Below are positions 7,921 to 15,818 of a stretch of DNA of 64,000 nt, piece after piece (the first letter of the stretch is position 1; the number at the start of each line of letters is the position of its first letter). The notes under the pieces are model-generated. The model searched no databases, was not told the origin of the DNA, and saw only the letters and a list, made by a program, of their open reading frames with translations. Source of the stretch: Rhizobium leguminosarum (GTDB lineage: Bacteria; Pseudomonadota; Alphaproteobacteria; Rhizobiales; Rhizobiaceae). The position numbers and the translations under genes were made by a program. The stretch is taken from contig NZ_CP016286.1 of NCBI RefSeq assembly GCF_001679785.1, forward strand, positions 62,001 through 126,000. Reading direction: 5' to 3'.

Positions 7921-9345
7921 ATGTCTGAGGCTTCCTTCTTCACCGACATGCTGCAGAGCATCACGGATCGCGGACGCCAGCTTCTGTTTTCCGGCTCGCG
8001 CGCCACGCAGGTCGCAGCCAAGGCCGATCTCCAGACACTCTGTGAAATGCTGCTGTCGAGCCGGGGCGAAGCCTCGGGCATGGCGCTTGCGGCCGAGATC
8101 CTCGATCGATGGGGCGCGCTCGAGAGCGAGGGCGCGCAGGCATTCCTTGATATGCTGCATGTAAAGTTCGGGCCCGACACGGCCAACCTCGACCAGGCGA
8201 TTGAAAATTACCGCACTGACAAAAGCTCGGCCGCGATCATTGCTCTCCACCAGGCAGCCGAGCCGCGGCGACAGGAGCTTCTGCGCCGATTGAATCACGC
8301 GCCGAACGGCACCGCCAAGCTTGTCCGGATGCGTGAGCAACTGCTTGCTTCCAAAGACCAATCCGCAGGATATCACGCGCTTGACGCCGACTTCACGCAT
8401 CTGTTCGGCTCCTGGTTCAATCGCGGCTTTCTGACGCTACGACCTATCGACTGGTCGACGCCGGCCTACATCCTTGAAAAGATCATCAAATACGAGGCCG
8501 TGCACGAGATCGCCGGCTGGGAGGAGTTGCGCAGTCGGTTGGCGCCGGCCGACCGTCGATGCTTTGCCTTCTTCCACCCCCGATTGGCCGACGAGCCGCT
8601 CGTGTTCGTCGAGGTGGCGCTGACACGATCCGTGCCCAGCGCAATCGGAGATGTGCTCGTAGAGGGCAGGGAGCAGATCAATGCCGACGAGGCGACGACG
8701 GCTGTCTTCTATTCGATCTCCAACTGCCAGGATGGCTTGCGCGGAATTTCGTTCGGCAACTTCCTGATCAAGCAGGTCGTGGAAGACCTGCGCAGGGACC
8801 TGCCTGGCCTGAAGAATTTCGTCACGCTGTCGCCCGTTCCAGGCTTCGCCCGCTGGCTTGCCAAGGTGCGTGCCTCGGCCGCCGACCGGTTGCTGCCGGA
8901 AGCGGTCCTCGAAACGCTGACGCTGCTGGATGATCCGAGCTGGCCTGACAACGAGAATACCGCGAGCGAAGTGGAGCGCGTGTTGCTGCCTCTTGCCGCG
9001 CGCTATTTCCTGACCGAACGGACGCCGGAGGGCCGCCCCATCGATCCTGTTGCCCGCTTCCATCTCGGCAACGGCGCTCGACTGGAAAGACTGAATTTTC
9101 TTGGCGACCGCTCGGCCAAGGCGATGCAGCAGGCCCACGGCCTGATGGTCAACTACCTCTACAAGCTCGACGATATCGTCGCCAACCACGAGGCCCTGGC
9201 GCAGCGCGGCGAAGTGATTGCCTCGCCTGCCGTCAAGAGCCTGCTCAACCAGAACGACGAAAGCCGCCGCAGCGGCAATGGCCAGCAAGGCTCCCGGCCA
9301 TTCGCACAGATAATGAATTCAACGCTTGGAGGAGGGCGAAAGTGA
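7921..9345 (+). CDS. matA: Malonyl-CoA decarboxylase
   Basis: Decarboxylates malonyl-CoA to acetyl-CoA and CO2 in the cytoplasm, completing malonate catabolism. The protein has 474 residues with an N-terminal helical domain and a GNAT-fold C-terminal domain. Family motifs are visible: NFVTLSPVPGFARWL near residue 300 and VARFHLGNGARLERLNF near residue 380, the latter carrying the conserved catalytic-region His, followed by GLMVNYLY. The ATG at 7921 has AGAGGAG before it; the frame is open upstream to 7825, but that start would overlap the promoter region. The stop overlaps the matB GTG. Confidence 0.95.
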   Translation: MSEASFFTDMLQSITDRGRQLLFSGSRATQVAAKADLQTLCEMLLSSRGEASGMALAAEILDRWGALESEGAQAFLDMLHVKFGPDTANLDQAIENYRTDKSSAAIIALHQAAEPRRQELLRRLNHAPNGTAKLVRMREQLLASKDQSAGYHALDADFTHLFGSWFNRGFLTLRPIDWSTPAYILEKIIKYEAVHEIAGWEELRSRLAPADRRCFAFFHPRLADEPLVFVEVALTRSVPSAIGDVLVEGREQINADEATTAVFYSISNCQDGLRGISFGNFLIKQVVEDLRRDLPGLKNFVTLSPVPGFARWLAKVRASAADRLLPEAVLETLTLLDDPSWPDNENTASEVERVLLPLAARYFLTERTPEGRPIDPVARFHLGNGARLERLNFLGDRSAKAMQQAHGLMVNYLYKLDDIVANHEALAQRGEVIASPAVKSLLNQNDESRRSGNGQQGSRPFAQIMNSTLGGGRK

Positions 9346-10856
9346 GCAACCATCTTTTCGACGCCATGCGGACGGCTGCGCCCGGTGACGCACCGTTCAT
9401 CCGGATCGATAGCACGCGCACATGGACCTATGATGACGCGCTCGCTCTTTCCGGCCGCATTGCCGGCGCGATGGACACGCTCGGCATTCGCCCGGGCGAC
9501 CGGGTGGCGGTGCAAGTCGAGAAAAGTGCCGAGGCACTGATCCTCTATCTCGCCTGTCTTCGAACCGGTGCGGTCTACCTGCCGCTCAACACCGCATATA
9601 CGCTGGCTGAGCTCGATTATTTTATCGGCGATGCGGAGCCGCGTTTGGTGGTTGTCGCGTCGGCTGCGAGAGGGGGCGTGGAGACAATCTCCAAGCCTCA
9701 CGGTGCGATCGTCGAAACACTCGATGCCGACGGCAGCGGCTCGTTGCTGGACCTCGCACGCGATGAGCCGGCCGACTTTGTCGATGCCTCGCGTTCCGCG
9801 GATGATCTGGCTGCGATCCTCTACACGTCGGGAACGACCGGACGCTCCAAGGGGGCGATGCTCACGCATGGGAACCTGCTCTCGAACGCCCTGACCTTGC
9901 GAGACTATTGGCGCGTCACCGCCGACGATCGGCTGATCCATGCCTTGCCGATCTTCCACACGCACGGGCTGTTCGTCGCCACCAACGTCACATTGCTCGC
10001 CGGCGCCTCGATGTTCCTGCTGCCGAAGTTCGATCCGGAGGAGATCCTGTCGCTGATGCCGCAGGCAACGATGCTGATGGGCGTGCCGACCTTCTATGTG
10101 CGCCTCCTGCAAAGCCCACGCCTCGACAGAGAGGCGGTCGCCAGCATCCGCCTCTTCATTTCCGGTTCGGCTCCCCTGCTTGCCGAAACCCATACCGAGT
10201 TCCAGGCCCGCACCGGCCACGCCATTCTCGAGCGCTACGGCATGACGGAAACCAATATGAATACGTCGAACCCCTATGAGGGCAAACGCATTGCCGGAAC
10301 AGTCGGTTTCCCGCTGCCTGATGTCACGGTGCGCGTCACCGATCCCGCCACCGGGCTCGTGCTGCCGCCTGAAGAAACGGGCATGATCGAGATCAAGGGA
10401 CCGAACGTCTTCAAGGGCTATTGGCGCATGCCGGAAAAGACGGCGGCCGAGTTCACCGCCGACGGTTTCTTCATCAGCGGCGATCTCGGCAAGATCGACC
10501 GGGAAGGCTATGTCCACATCGTCGGTCGCGGCAAGGATCTGGTGATTTCGGGTGGATACAACATCTATCCGAAAGAGGTCGAAGGCGAGATCGACCAGAT
10601 CGAGGGTGTGGTTGAGAGCGCTGTGATTGGTGTGCCGCATCCCGACTTCGGAGAAGGCGTAACCGCTGTCGTCGTGTGCAAGCCCGGCGCCGTCCTCGAT
10701 GAAATGACCATCGTCAGCGCCCTCCAGGACCGTCTTGCACGCTACAAACAACCCAAGCGCATCATCTTCGCCGACGACCTGCCGCGCAACACCATGGGTA
10801 AGGTTCAGAAAAACATCCTGCGGCAGCAATACGCCGATCTTTACACAAGGACCTAG
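9342..10856 (+). CDS. matB: Malonyl-CoA synthetase (malonate-CoA ligase)
   Basis: ATP-dependent ligation of malonate to CoA through a malonyl-adenylate. The 504 residues match the length I know for the R. trifolii enzyme, and the sequence is recognisably close to it. ANL-superfamily motifs are in order: YTSGTTGRSKGAM (about residue 165), YGMTETNM (about 300), SGDLGKID (about 380), GGYNIYPKEVE (about 405) and the catalytic Lys in PRNTMGKVQKN near the C-terminus. The GTG start at 9342 overlaps the matA stop by four bases (GTGA), with GGAGGAG upstream. Confidence 0.97.
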   Translation: MSNHLFDAMRTAAPGDAPFIRIDSTRTWTYDDALALSGRIAGAMDTLGIRPGDRVAVQVEKSAEALILYLACLRTGAVYLPLNTAYTLAELDYFIGDAEPRLVVVASAARGGVETISKPHGAIVETLDADGSGSLLDLARDEPADFVDASRSADDLAAILYTSGTTGRSKGAMLTHGNLLSNALTLRDYWRVTADDRLIHALPIFHTHGLFVATNVTLLAGASMFLLPKFDPEEILSLMPQATMLMGVPTFYVRLLQSPRLDREAVASIRLFISGSAPLLAETHTEFQARTGHAILERYGMTETNMNTSNPYEGKRIAGTVGFPLPDVTVRVTDPATGLVLPPEETGMIEIKGPNVFKGYWRMPEKTAAEFTADGFFISGDLGKIDREGYVHIVGRGKDLVISGGYNIYPKEVEGEIDQIEGVVESAVIGVPHPDFGEGVTAVVVCKPGAVLDEMTIVSALQDRLARYKQPKRIIFADDLPRNTMGKVQKNILRQQYADLYTRT

Positions 10857-10955
10857 AGCAATTCCAGGAAAAGTGTGAAGCGGTTTTCCGTACGGAATTG
10901 CGTAAAAACAAAAACTTAGAGCGGTTCTGCGCTTCCATGAAAAGCTGAACCGCTC
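10857..10955 (+). repeat. Dispersed rhizobial hairpin repeat between matB and matC
   Basis: Two stem-loops directly follow the matB stop. The first has arms GCAATTCC (10858-10865) and GGAATTGC (10894-10901), with inner GGAAAA/TTTTCC pairing. The second has arms GAGCGGTTC (10919-10927) and GAACCGCTC (10947-10955). I recognise this sequence type as a dispersed intergenic repeat common in Rhizobiales genomes. Here it sits inside an operon, so it could act as an RNA processing or partial termination site that lowers matC relative to matAB; that role is inference. Confidence 0.75.
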
Positions 10956-11054
10956 GAAGGCGAACGCGCCCTCTGGGAGGAGGGTGGGTCGACATTCCGC
11001 ATCAATCTCGAACACAACAACTACGGCGCTGGAGGCGTCGGAGGGAGGGGAATC

Positions 11055-12401
11055 ATGGGTATTGAACTATTGGCCATAGGCCTGCTGGTCGCCATGTTCA
11101 TCATTGCGACAATCCAGCCGATCAACATGGGTGCGCTCGCTTTTGCCGGCGCCTTCGTGCTCGGCTCGATGATCATCGGGATGAAAACCAGCGATATATT
11201 TGCCGGCTTTCCGAGTGATCTGTTCCTGACGCTGGTCGCCGTCACCTATCTCTTCGCCATAGCGCAGATCAACGGCACGATCGACTGGCTCGTGGAATGT
11301 GCCGTCCGCCTGGTGCGCGGGCGGATCGGCTTGATTCCCTGGGTGATGTTCCTGGTCGCCGCCATCATCACCGGTTTCGGTGCTCTTGGGCCCGCCGCGG
11401 TCGCCATTCTCGCACCCGTCGCGTTGAGCTTTGCCGTGCAATACCGCATCCACCCGGTCATGATGGGCCTGATGGTGATCCACGGCGCGCAGGCCGGCGG
11501 CTTTTCGCCGATCAGCATCTATGGCGGTATCACCAACCAGATCGTTGCGAAGGCCGGCCTGCCTTTCGCGCCGACCTCACTGTTTCTCTCCAGCTTCTTC
11601 TTCAACCTGGCGATCGCAGTGCTGGTCTTCTTCGTTTTCGGCGGCGCAAAAGTGATGAAGCAAGATCCAGCATCGCTTGGCCCCTTGCCCGAACTCCATC
11701 CCGAAGGTGTATCGGAGACGATCAGAGGTCACGGCGGCACGCCGGCTAAGCCGATCAGGGAACATGCCTATGGTACGGCGGCGGATACCGCGACGACATT
11801 GCGCCTGAACAATGAGAGAATTACCACCTTGATCGGCCTGACCGCGCTCGGCATCGGCGCCCTGGTCTTCAAGTTCAACGTTGGCCTCGTCGCCATGACC
11901 GTCGCCGTCGCCCTGGCGCTCTTGTCACCGAAGACCCAGAAGGCGGCAATCGACAAGGTCAGCTGGTCGACCGTGCTGCTGATATCAGGCATCATCACCT
12001 ATGTCGGCGTCATGGAGAAGGCGGGCACGGTCGACTACGTGGCGAACGGCATATCCAGTCTCGGCATGCCGCTGCTGGTGGCGCTCCTGCTTTGTTTTAC
12101 CGGCGCCATCGTCTCGGCTTTTGCATCCTCGACCGCGCTGCTCGGCGCGATCATCCCGCTTGCCGTCCCATTCCTCCTGCAAGGACACGTCAGCGCCATC
12201 GGTGTGGTCGCGGCGATCGCCATCTCGACGACGATCGTCGATACCAGCCCGTTTTCCACCAATGGCGCGCTTGTCGTCGCCAATGCGCCGGATGACTGGC
12301 GGGAGCAGGTGTTGCGACAGCTGCTGGTCTACAGCGCCCTGATCGCGATCATCGGCCCGGTCGTCGCCTGGTTGGTGTTCGTCGTGTCGGGGCTGGTGTG
12401 A
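11055..12401 (+). CDS. matC: Malonate/dicarboxylate carrier
   Basis: An inner-membrane dicarboxylate transporter of 448 residues with a MatC N-terminal domain and about twelve hydrophobic segments, split by a hydrophilic loop at about residues 205-255. Conserved small-residue motifs (TGFGALGPAAVAILAPVAL, GGFSPISIYGGI and DTSPFSTNGALVV) are typical of the ArsB/NhaD-like ion transporter superfamily. A strong GGAGGGAGGGGA site precedes the ATG. It is the third mat gene and supplies malonate to MatB. It is separated from matB by the hairpin repeat. Confidence 0.95.
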   Translation: MGIELLAIGLLVAMFIIATIQPINMGALAFAGAFVLGSMIIGMKTSDIFAGFPSDLFLTLVAVTYLFAIAQINGTIDWLVECAVRLVRGRIGLIPWVMFLVAAIITGFGALGPAAVAILAPVALSFAVQYRIHPVMMGLMVIHGAQAGGFSPISIYGGITNQIVAKAGLPFAPTSLFLSSFFFNLAIAVLVFFVFGGAKVMKQDPASLGPLPELHPEGVSETIRGHGGTPAKPIREHAYGTAADTATTLRLNNERITTLIGLTALGIGALVFKFNVGLVAMTVAVALALLSPKTQKAAIDKVSWSTVLLISGIITYVGVMEKAGTVDYVANGISSLGMPLLVALLLCFTGAIVSAFASSTALLGAIIPLAVPFLLQGHVSAIGVVAAIAISTTIVDTSPFSTNGALVVANAPDDWREQVLRQLLVYSALIAIIGPVVAWLVFVVSGLV

Positions 12402-12479
12402 CGGCGGGCTGCCAGGAACCATCGCTCTCCGCCGCAGGCCATGCCCGCGGCGGCCAACGCATCCGGATCGAAAAGCACG

Positions 12480-12508
12480 CTTGTCCAAAACGGCCCGCGA
12501 TGCTAGAA
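12480..12508 (+). promoter_or_regulatory. Predicted sigma-70 promoter of the metG2 leader
   Basis: CTTGTC (12480-12485) and CTAGAA (12503-12508) are separated by 17 bases and resemble the rhizobial housekeeping consensus CTTGAC-N17-CTATAT (5/6 and 4/6 matches). The predicted transcription start, about seven bases after the -10 box, falls at the A of the leader ATG at 12515. That would make the leader mRNA leaderless, as known for trpL in Sinorhizobium. Prediction only. Confidence 0.5.
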
Positions 12509-12514
12509 AATCGC

Positions 12515-12562
12515 ATGGACAACACCCTGATCAGCACCGTCGTGATGATGCCGCGCTCATAG
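12515..12562 (+). CDS. Methionine-rich leader peptide of metG2 (MDNTLISTVVMMPRS)
   Basis: A 15-codon ORF ending TAG at 12560-12562, with tandem Met codons at 12545-12550 just before the first arm of an RNA hairpin. It has no ribosome binding site, but a promoter-like sequence would start transcription at its ATG. An in-frame ATG at 12500 is an alternative start. The size, position and codon pattern resemble the rhizobial trpL leader peptide, with Met codons replacing the Trp codons. Inferred role: ribosome stalling on scarce Met-tRNA prevents terminator formation upstream of the methionyl-tRNA synthetase gene. Confidence 0.65.
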   Translation: MDNTLISTVVMMPRS

Positions 12563-12619
12563 CGTGGCGGGTTTCGTGCGTCCAGAATGCACCAGCGACC
12601 GCCCTCGAGGCGGTCTTTT
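12550..12619 (+). terminator. Predicted Met-tRNA-responsive attenuator upstream of metG2
   Basis: Segment 1 (GCCGCGCT, 12550-12557) can pair with segment 2 (AGCGTGGC, 12561-12568; 8 pairs, one G-U). Segment 2 (GGCGG, 12566-12570) can pair with segment 3 (CCGCC, 12599-12603). Segment 3 (GACCGCC, 12597-12603) can pair with segment 4 (GGCGGTC, 12609-12615) followed by TTTT, a perfect 7-bp Rho-independent terminator. Segment 1 begins at the last base of the tandem Met codons, so a stalled ribosome would mask it and favour 2:3 pairing. This is the classic attenuator layout. Confidence 0.7.
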
Positions 12620-12668
12620 CATGGGTCGATCCGTCTCGCGGGGCAAACAGCCTTCGAAAGGAAACACC

Positions 12669-14213
12669 ATGAACAAGATCTACATCACCACCTCGATCCC
12701 CTATGTGAACGCCGCGCCGCATGTGGGCTTTGCCCTCGAGCTGATCCAGGCCGATGCCTATGCCCGCCATTTCCGCCTTCTCGGCCACGATATCAGGTTC
12801 CAGTGCGGAACCGACGACAACAGCCTGAAGAATGTCCGGTCGGCCGAAGCCGCGGGAGTGCAGGTCAAGGACTTCGTCGATGCGAATGCAGACAGGTTCG
12901 AGCACCTTGGCGGTCTGCTCGATATCTCCAACGAGGAATTCGTCCGCACCTCCCGCGATCCAAGGCATATCGCCTGCGTCCACGCCTTGTGGAAGGCATG
13001 CGCTGGAAATGGCGATCTCTATCGCAAGGCCTATGAGGGTCTCTATTGCGTCGGCTGCGAGCAATTCTACGAGCCGTCGGAACTCGATGACGGGCGCTGC
13101 CCGGAACATGGCATTGCCCTTGAGACCATCCGTGAGGAGAACTGGTTCTTCCGTCTCTCCCGTTACGGCGACCGGCTCATCGAGCTGGTCGAGACCGGCG
13201 AGCTTCGGATCGTTCCCGCCCATCGGCGCAACGAAATCCTTGGCCTGCTACGGCGTGGCCTGACCGACATCAGCGTGTCGCGCAGTGCCGAGCGGGCGCG
13301 AGGCTGGGGTGTTCCCGTCCCCGATGGAGACGAGGTCGTCTATGTCTGGTTCGATGCTTTGGCGAACTATCTCACAGGTCTCGGCCACGGGTCCGATGAA
13401 ACCCTCTTGCAGCGCTATTGGAACGGCGGCCAACGCATCCATGTCGTCGGCAAGGGCATCTCCAAGTTTCACGCCATCTACTGGCCGGCCATCCTCTTGT
13501 CCGCAGGCCTGCCGCCGCCATCGTCGATCCTCGTGCACGGCTACGTCACGGTGGACGGCCGGAAGATCGGCAAGTCGGCCGGCAACGGCATCGATCCGGA
13601 ACGCATCATCCAATCCTATGGAACGCCGGACGCACTGCGATATTACCTGCTCCGGCATATACGCTCGGGAGACGATGGCGACTTCTCCGGCGAACGTCTC
13701 CAGGCCGCGTGGTCGGGAGAGCTCGCCGGGCAGCTCGGAAACCTCGCCAACCGGGTGCTTGCGCTTCTGTCCACGTCATTCGACGGAATCGTTCCGCCAG
13801 TGCCGGACAGCGCTTTCGTGGACGAGGCCGCCCGCCTTCCGGGGAAGGTGGCTGAAGCCTTCGATGCCTACGAGCTCCATGTCGGCCTCGCCGATATTTT
13901 TGCGTTTATCGGCGAGGCGAACAGGCGGTTTACACAACGCGCGCCGTGGGCGGATGCGAAAGCCCTGCTTGCCGATCTCACGCCGGAAGATCGGAGGGCG
14001 ACCGCCGCTCGCCTTGGCGCCTCCCTGGCCGAGCAGGTCTATGGCCTTGCGATCATTGCCCGCTGCCTCCTGCCGTTCCTGCCGAGCTCGGCCGCAAAGC
14101 TGCATTCCAGGCTGGGAATACCGTCTCCTCGCCTCTATCGGGCGCCCTTGATCGTGGCTGGAGTCAAAACCGCCCCGCACGCCGTCCTCTTTCCGCATCG
14201 AACGGCGGCTTGA
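12669..14213 (+). CDS. metG2: Methionyl-tRNA synthetase, divergent paralogue type
   Basis: Charges tRNA-Met with methionine in the cytoplasm. The class I synthetase motifs are present but variant: HVGF (for HIGH) at about residue 18 and GRKIGKS (for KMSKS) at about residue 300. The connective domain has one zinc-knuckle-like set (CVGCEQ...CPEHG, about residues 125-150). The 514-residue length fits a synthetase lacking the C-terminal tRNA-binding appendix. The usual TDEHG segment reads GTDDNSLKN, so this is not the housekeeping-type rhizobial MetG sequence I know and is probably a second copy; the main gene is not in the window. AAAGGA precedes the ATG at 12669. Such second copies can confer inhibitor resistance or act in stress, which is untested here. 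Confidence 0.85.
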   Translation: MNKIYITTSIPYVNAAPHVGFALELIQADAYARHFRLLGHDIRFQCGTDDNSLKNVRSAEAAGVQVKDFVDANADRFEHLGGLLDISNEEFVRTSRDPRHIACVHALWKACAGNGDLYRKAYEGLYCVGCEQFYEPSELDDGRCPEHGIALETIREENWFFRLSRYGDRLIELVETGELRIVPAHRRNEILGLLRRGLTDISVSRSAERARGWGVPVPDGDEVVYVWFDALANYLTGLGHGSDETLLQRYWNGGQRIHVVGKGISKFHAIYWPAILLSAGLPPPSSILVHGYVTVDGRKIGKSAGNGIDPERIIQSYGTPDALRYYLLRHIRSGDDGDFSGERLQAAWSGELAGQLGNLANRVLALLSTSFDGIVPPVPDSAFVDEAARLPGKVAEAFDAYELHVGLADIFAFIGEANRRFTQRAPWADAKALLADLTPEDRRATAARLGASLAEQVYGLAIIARCLLPFLPSSAAKLHSRLGIPSPRLYRAPLIVAGVKTAPHAVLFPHRTAA

Positions 14214-14230
14214 AGAGGCAGCCCGAGATC

Positions 14231-14262
14231 CTCTGCGCTGCGCCTTGGAAGCGCAGAGTTTT
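14231..14262 (+). terminator. Rho-independent terminator after metG2
   Basis: Arms CTCTGCGC (14231-14238) and GCGCAGAG (14251-14258) form a perfect 8-bp stem with a 12-base loop, followed by TTTT. It lies 17 bases after the metG2 stop. Confidence 0.8.
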
Positions 14263-14377
14263 GACGTCATCCAGAATGTCATGAAAGTTTCATATTCAGG
14301 CTATTTCCGGGAGGGGCAAAATAATCTACTATTTTAATCAGGAAACAAGATTTCCTGAAACAAACGAAGGAGACTGA

Positions 14378-14596
14378 TTGAGTATATTTCTTATGACTAC
14401 CATGCTCATCGCAGGCTATGGCCTGTTTGCCCTGATCACCGGGGCAGCACGAGGGCGCACTGCCCAGACCACCGCAAACACCAAGCGCAGGTCGGGCAGT
14501 TCAGGAAGTTCCGGTGATGGAGGTGGAGGCTGGTTCGATGCCTCAGGCGACGGCGGCTGTGATGGCGGTGGCGGAGATGGTGGAGGAGGAGACTAA
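14378..14596 (+). CDS. Small membrane protein with Gly-rich C-terminal tail
   Basis: A 72-residue protein of unknown function. The start is a TTG at 14378, because AAGGAG (14367-14372) sits five bases before it; the ATG at 14393 lacks such spacing. Residues about 4-22 form one hydrophobic segment, followed by a basic stretch (RRSGSSGSSG) and a tail of Gly, Asp and Ser with one Cys (GDGGCDGGGGDGGGGD). Such Gly-rich tails occur on many small rhizobial membrane proteins of unknown role. It stands alone with its own terminator at 14624-14644, so it is probably a monocistronic real gene. It could also be a short repetitive ORF without function. Confidence 0.6.
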   Translation: MSIFLMTTMLIAGYGLFALITGAARGRTAQTTANTKRRSGSSGSSGDGGGGWFDASGDGGCDGGGGDGGGGD

Positions 14597-14623
14597 ATCA
14601 AACTGAAATCGAAAGAATGCCCG

Positions 14624-14644
14624 ACCGCCTCAAGGCGGTTTTTT
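14624..14644 (+). terminator. Rho-independent terminator after the Gly-rich small gene
   Basis: ACCGCC (14624-14629), loop TCAA, GGCGGT (14634-14639), then a T-run. The same GACCGCC/GGCGG type stem occurs in the metG2 attenuator. It also lies downstream of the convergent histidine kinase gene. Confidence 0.85.
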
Positions 14645-14678
14645 GTTGCCCGGATTCCGGCGCGGCGGTGCGCCCCGG

Positions 14679-15818
14679 TCAATCCAAAGGCATCACAAAG
14701 GTGAAGCGCGTCTCCTTGTCATCGGAACTGACCGTGATCGTCCCGCCATGGGCGCGGGCAATTTCCGACGCGATGTGCAGACCCAGCCCCAATCCTCTTT
14801 GACTTGTGCCGGCTTCACCTTTGAAGAAAGGCTGAAAAAGCCCTGTCATCGCCTCGCTGGAAATCGGAGCGCCGCCATTGGCGATCCAAAGCTCCAGCTT
14901 TCCGTCGACAGTTGCCGCCGATAGCCGCACCGGTTCGTCCGGCGTCCCGTGAGTCAGGGCATTTCCCAAAAGATTAGACACCAGCTGGCCGATCCGGCCG
15001 CTGTCGCAGTTTATCGGCCCGTCGAATTCGATGGTCACCTCAATTGCGCGGTCGAGATGACTGAAGCGGAGTTCTTCGATGACCTGCCGCAAGAGCGGCT
15101 CGAGATGCTCCGCCCGCCTCTCGAGCGTGATGCCGCCACCCAATCGTCCGCGTGCGAAATCGAGGACGTTGTCGATCAGGCCGGACATGCGAACGACGCT
15201 GCCCTGCATCAAATCGAGAACTTTGATCGCGCGATCGGTCTGCTTTTCTTTTCGCAGAATGCGCGCAGCGGCTGAAATCGAGGCAAGCGGGTTGCGCAGG
15301 TCGTGGCCGAGAACAGCAATGAACTCTTCCCGCAACTCGGCGGTTTGCTGTTCGAAGGCAAGTTTGGCTTTGATCGTGGCGCCGGCAGCATCGGCCGCGG
15401 CGCGTGCCTCGACCAGCTCCCGTTCATAACGGCGACGCTCGGCAGCCTGAAGCATCGTCACGCGGGTGAAAAGCAGAGCACCGTCTTCTGCCCGTCTTTC
15501 CATCGCATTGGCGAGCACCGGCAGCTTTTTACCGTCCACTGTGACGAGATCGAGGGCAACTTCGTTGAAAAATCCTTGCATGCGCAGCAAAGGCGCAAAA
15601 TGGGTCTCGTAGAATATACGGCCCGACGTGTTGAGCAGGTCGTGGAGTCGCTTGCCGAGGAGTTGCTCGGCAGGGATGCCGATCCAGGTCGACAGCGTTC
15701 TGTTGACCTTGACGATGCGCCCATCCGGCTGCAGCGAAAGATAGCCGCAGGGCGCGTTTTCGTACAAGTCCTCGAGGTCTTCCGCCGGCATGGAACTCTG
15801 CGTGTCGATTGCAGTCAT
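14679..15818 (-). CDS. PAS-domain sensor histidine kinase
   Basis: A soluble 379-residue kinase without membrane segments. Residues about 15-125 form a PAS domain (ENAPCGYLSLQPDG at its start), followed by a coiled coil (about 125-165), the DHp domain with phospho-acceptor His172 in LGHDLRNPLAS, and a HATPase domain with N box (LVSNLLGNALTHG) and G box (GLGLGLHIASEIARAHGG). No receiver domain or adjacent response regulator is present, so it is an orphan kinase. Its ATG overlaps the TGA of the upstream RsbQ-like hydrolase (ATGA), implying coupled synthesis and a joint signalling role, with the hydrolase perhaps producing the PAS ligand. Confidence 0.9.
   Translation of the reverse strand: MTAIDTQSSMPAEDLEDLYENAPCGYLSLQPDGRIVKVNRTLSTWIGIPAEQLLGKRLHDLLNTSGRIFYETHFAPLLRMQGFFNEVALDLVTVDGKKLPVLANAMERRAEDGALLFTRVTMLQAAERRRYERELVEARAAADAAGATIKAKLAFEQQTAELREEFIAVLGHDLRNPLASISAAARILRKEKQTDRAIKVLDLMQGSVVRMSGLIDNVLDFARGRLGGGITLERRAEHLEPLLRQVIEELRFSHLDRAIEVTIEFDGPINCDSGRIGQLVSNLLGNALTHGTPDEPVRLSAATVDGKLELWIANGGAPISSEAMTGLFQPFFKGEAGTSQRGLGLGLHIASEIARAHGGTITVSSDDKETRFTFVMPLD

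Noticed and set aside
12564..12668. Longer N-terminus for the methionyl-tRNA synthetase from 12564
   Set aside because: The extra codons run through the attenuator terminator and lack a ribosome site; the ATG at 12669 has AAAGGA and gives the usual synthetase start.
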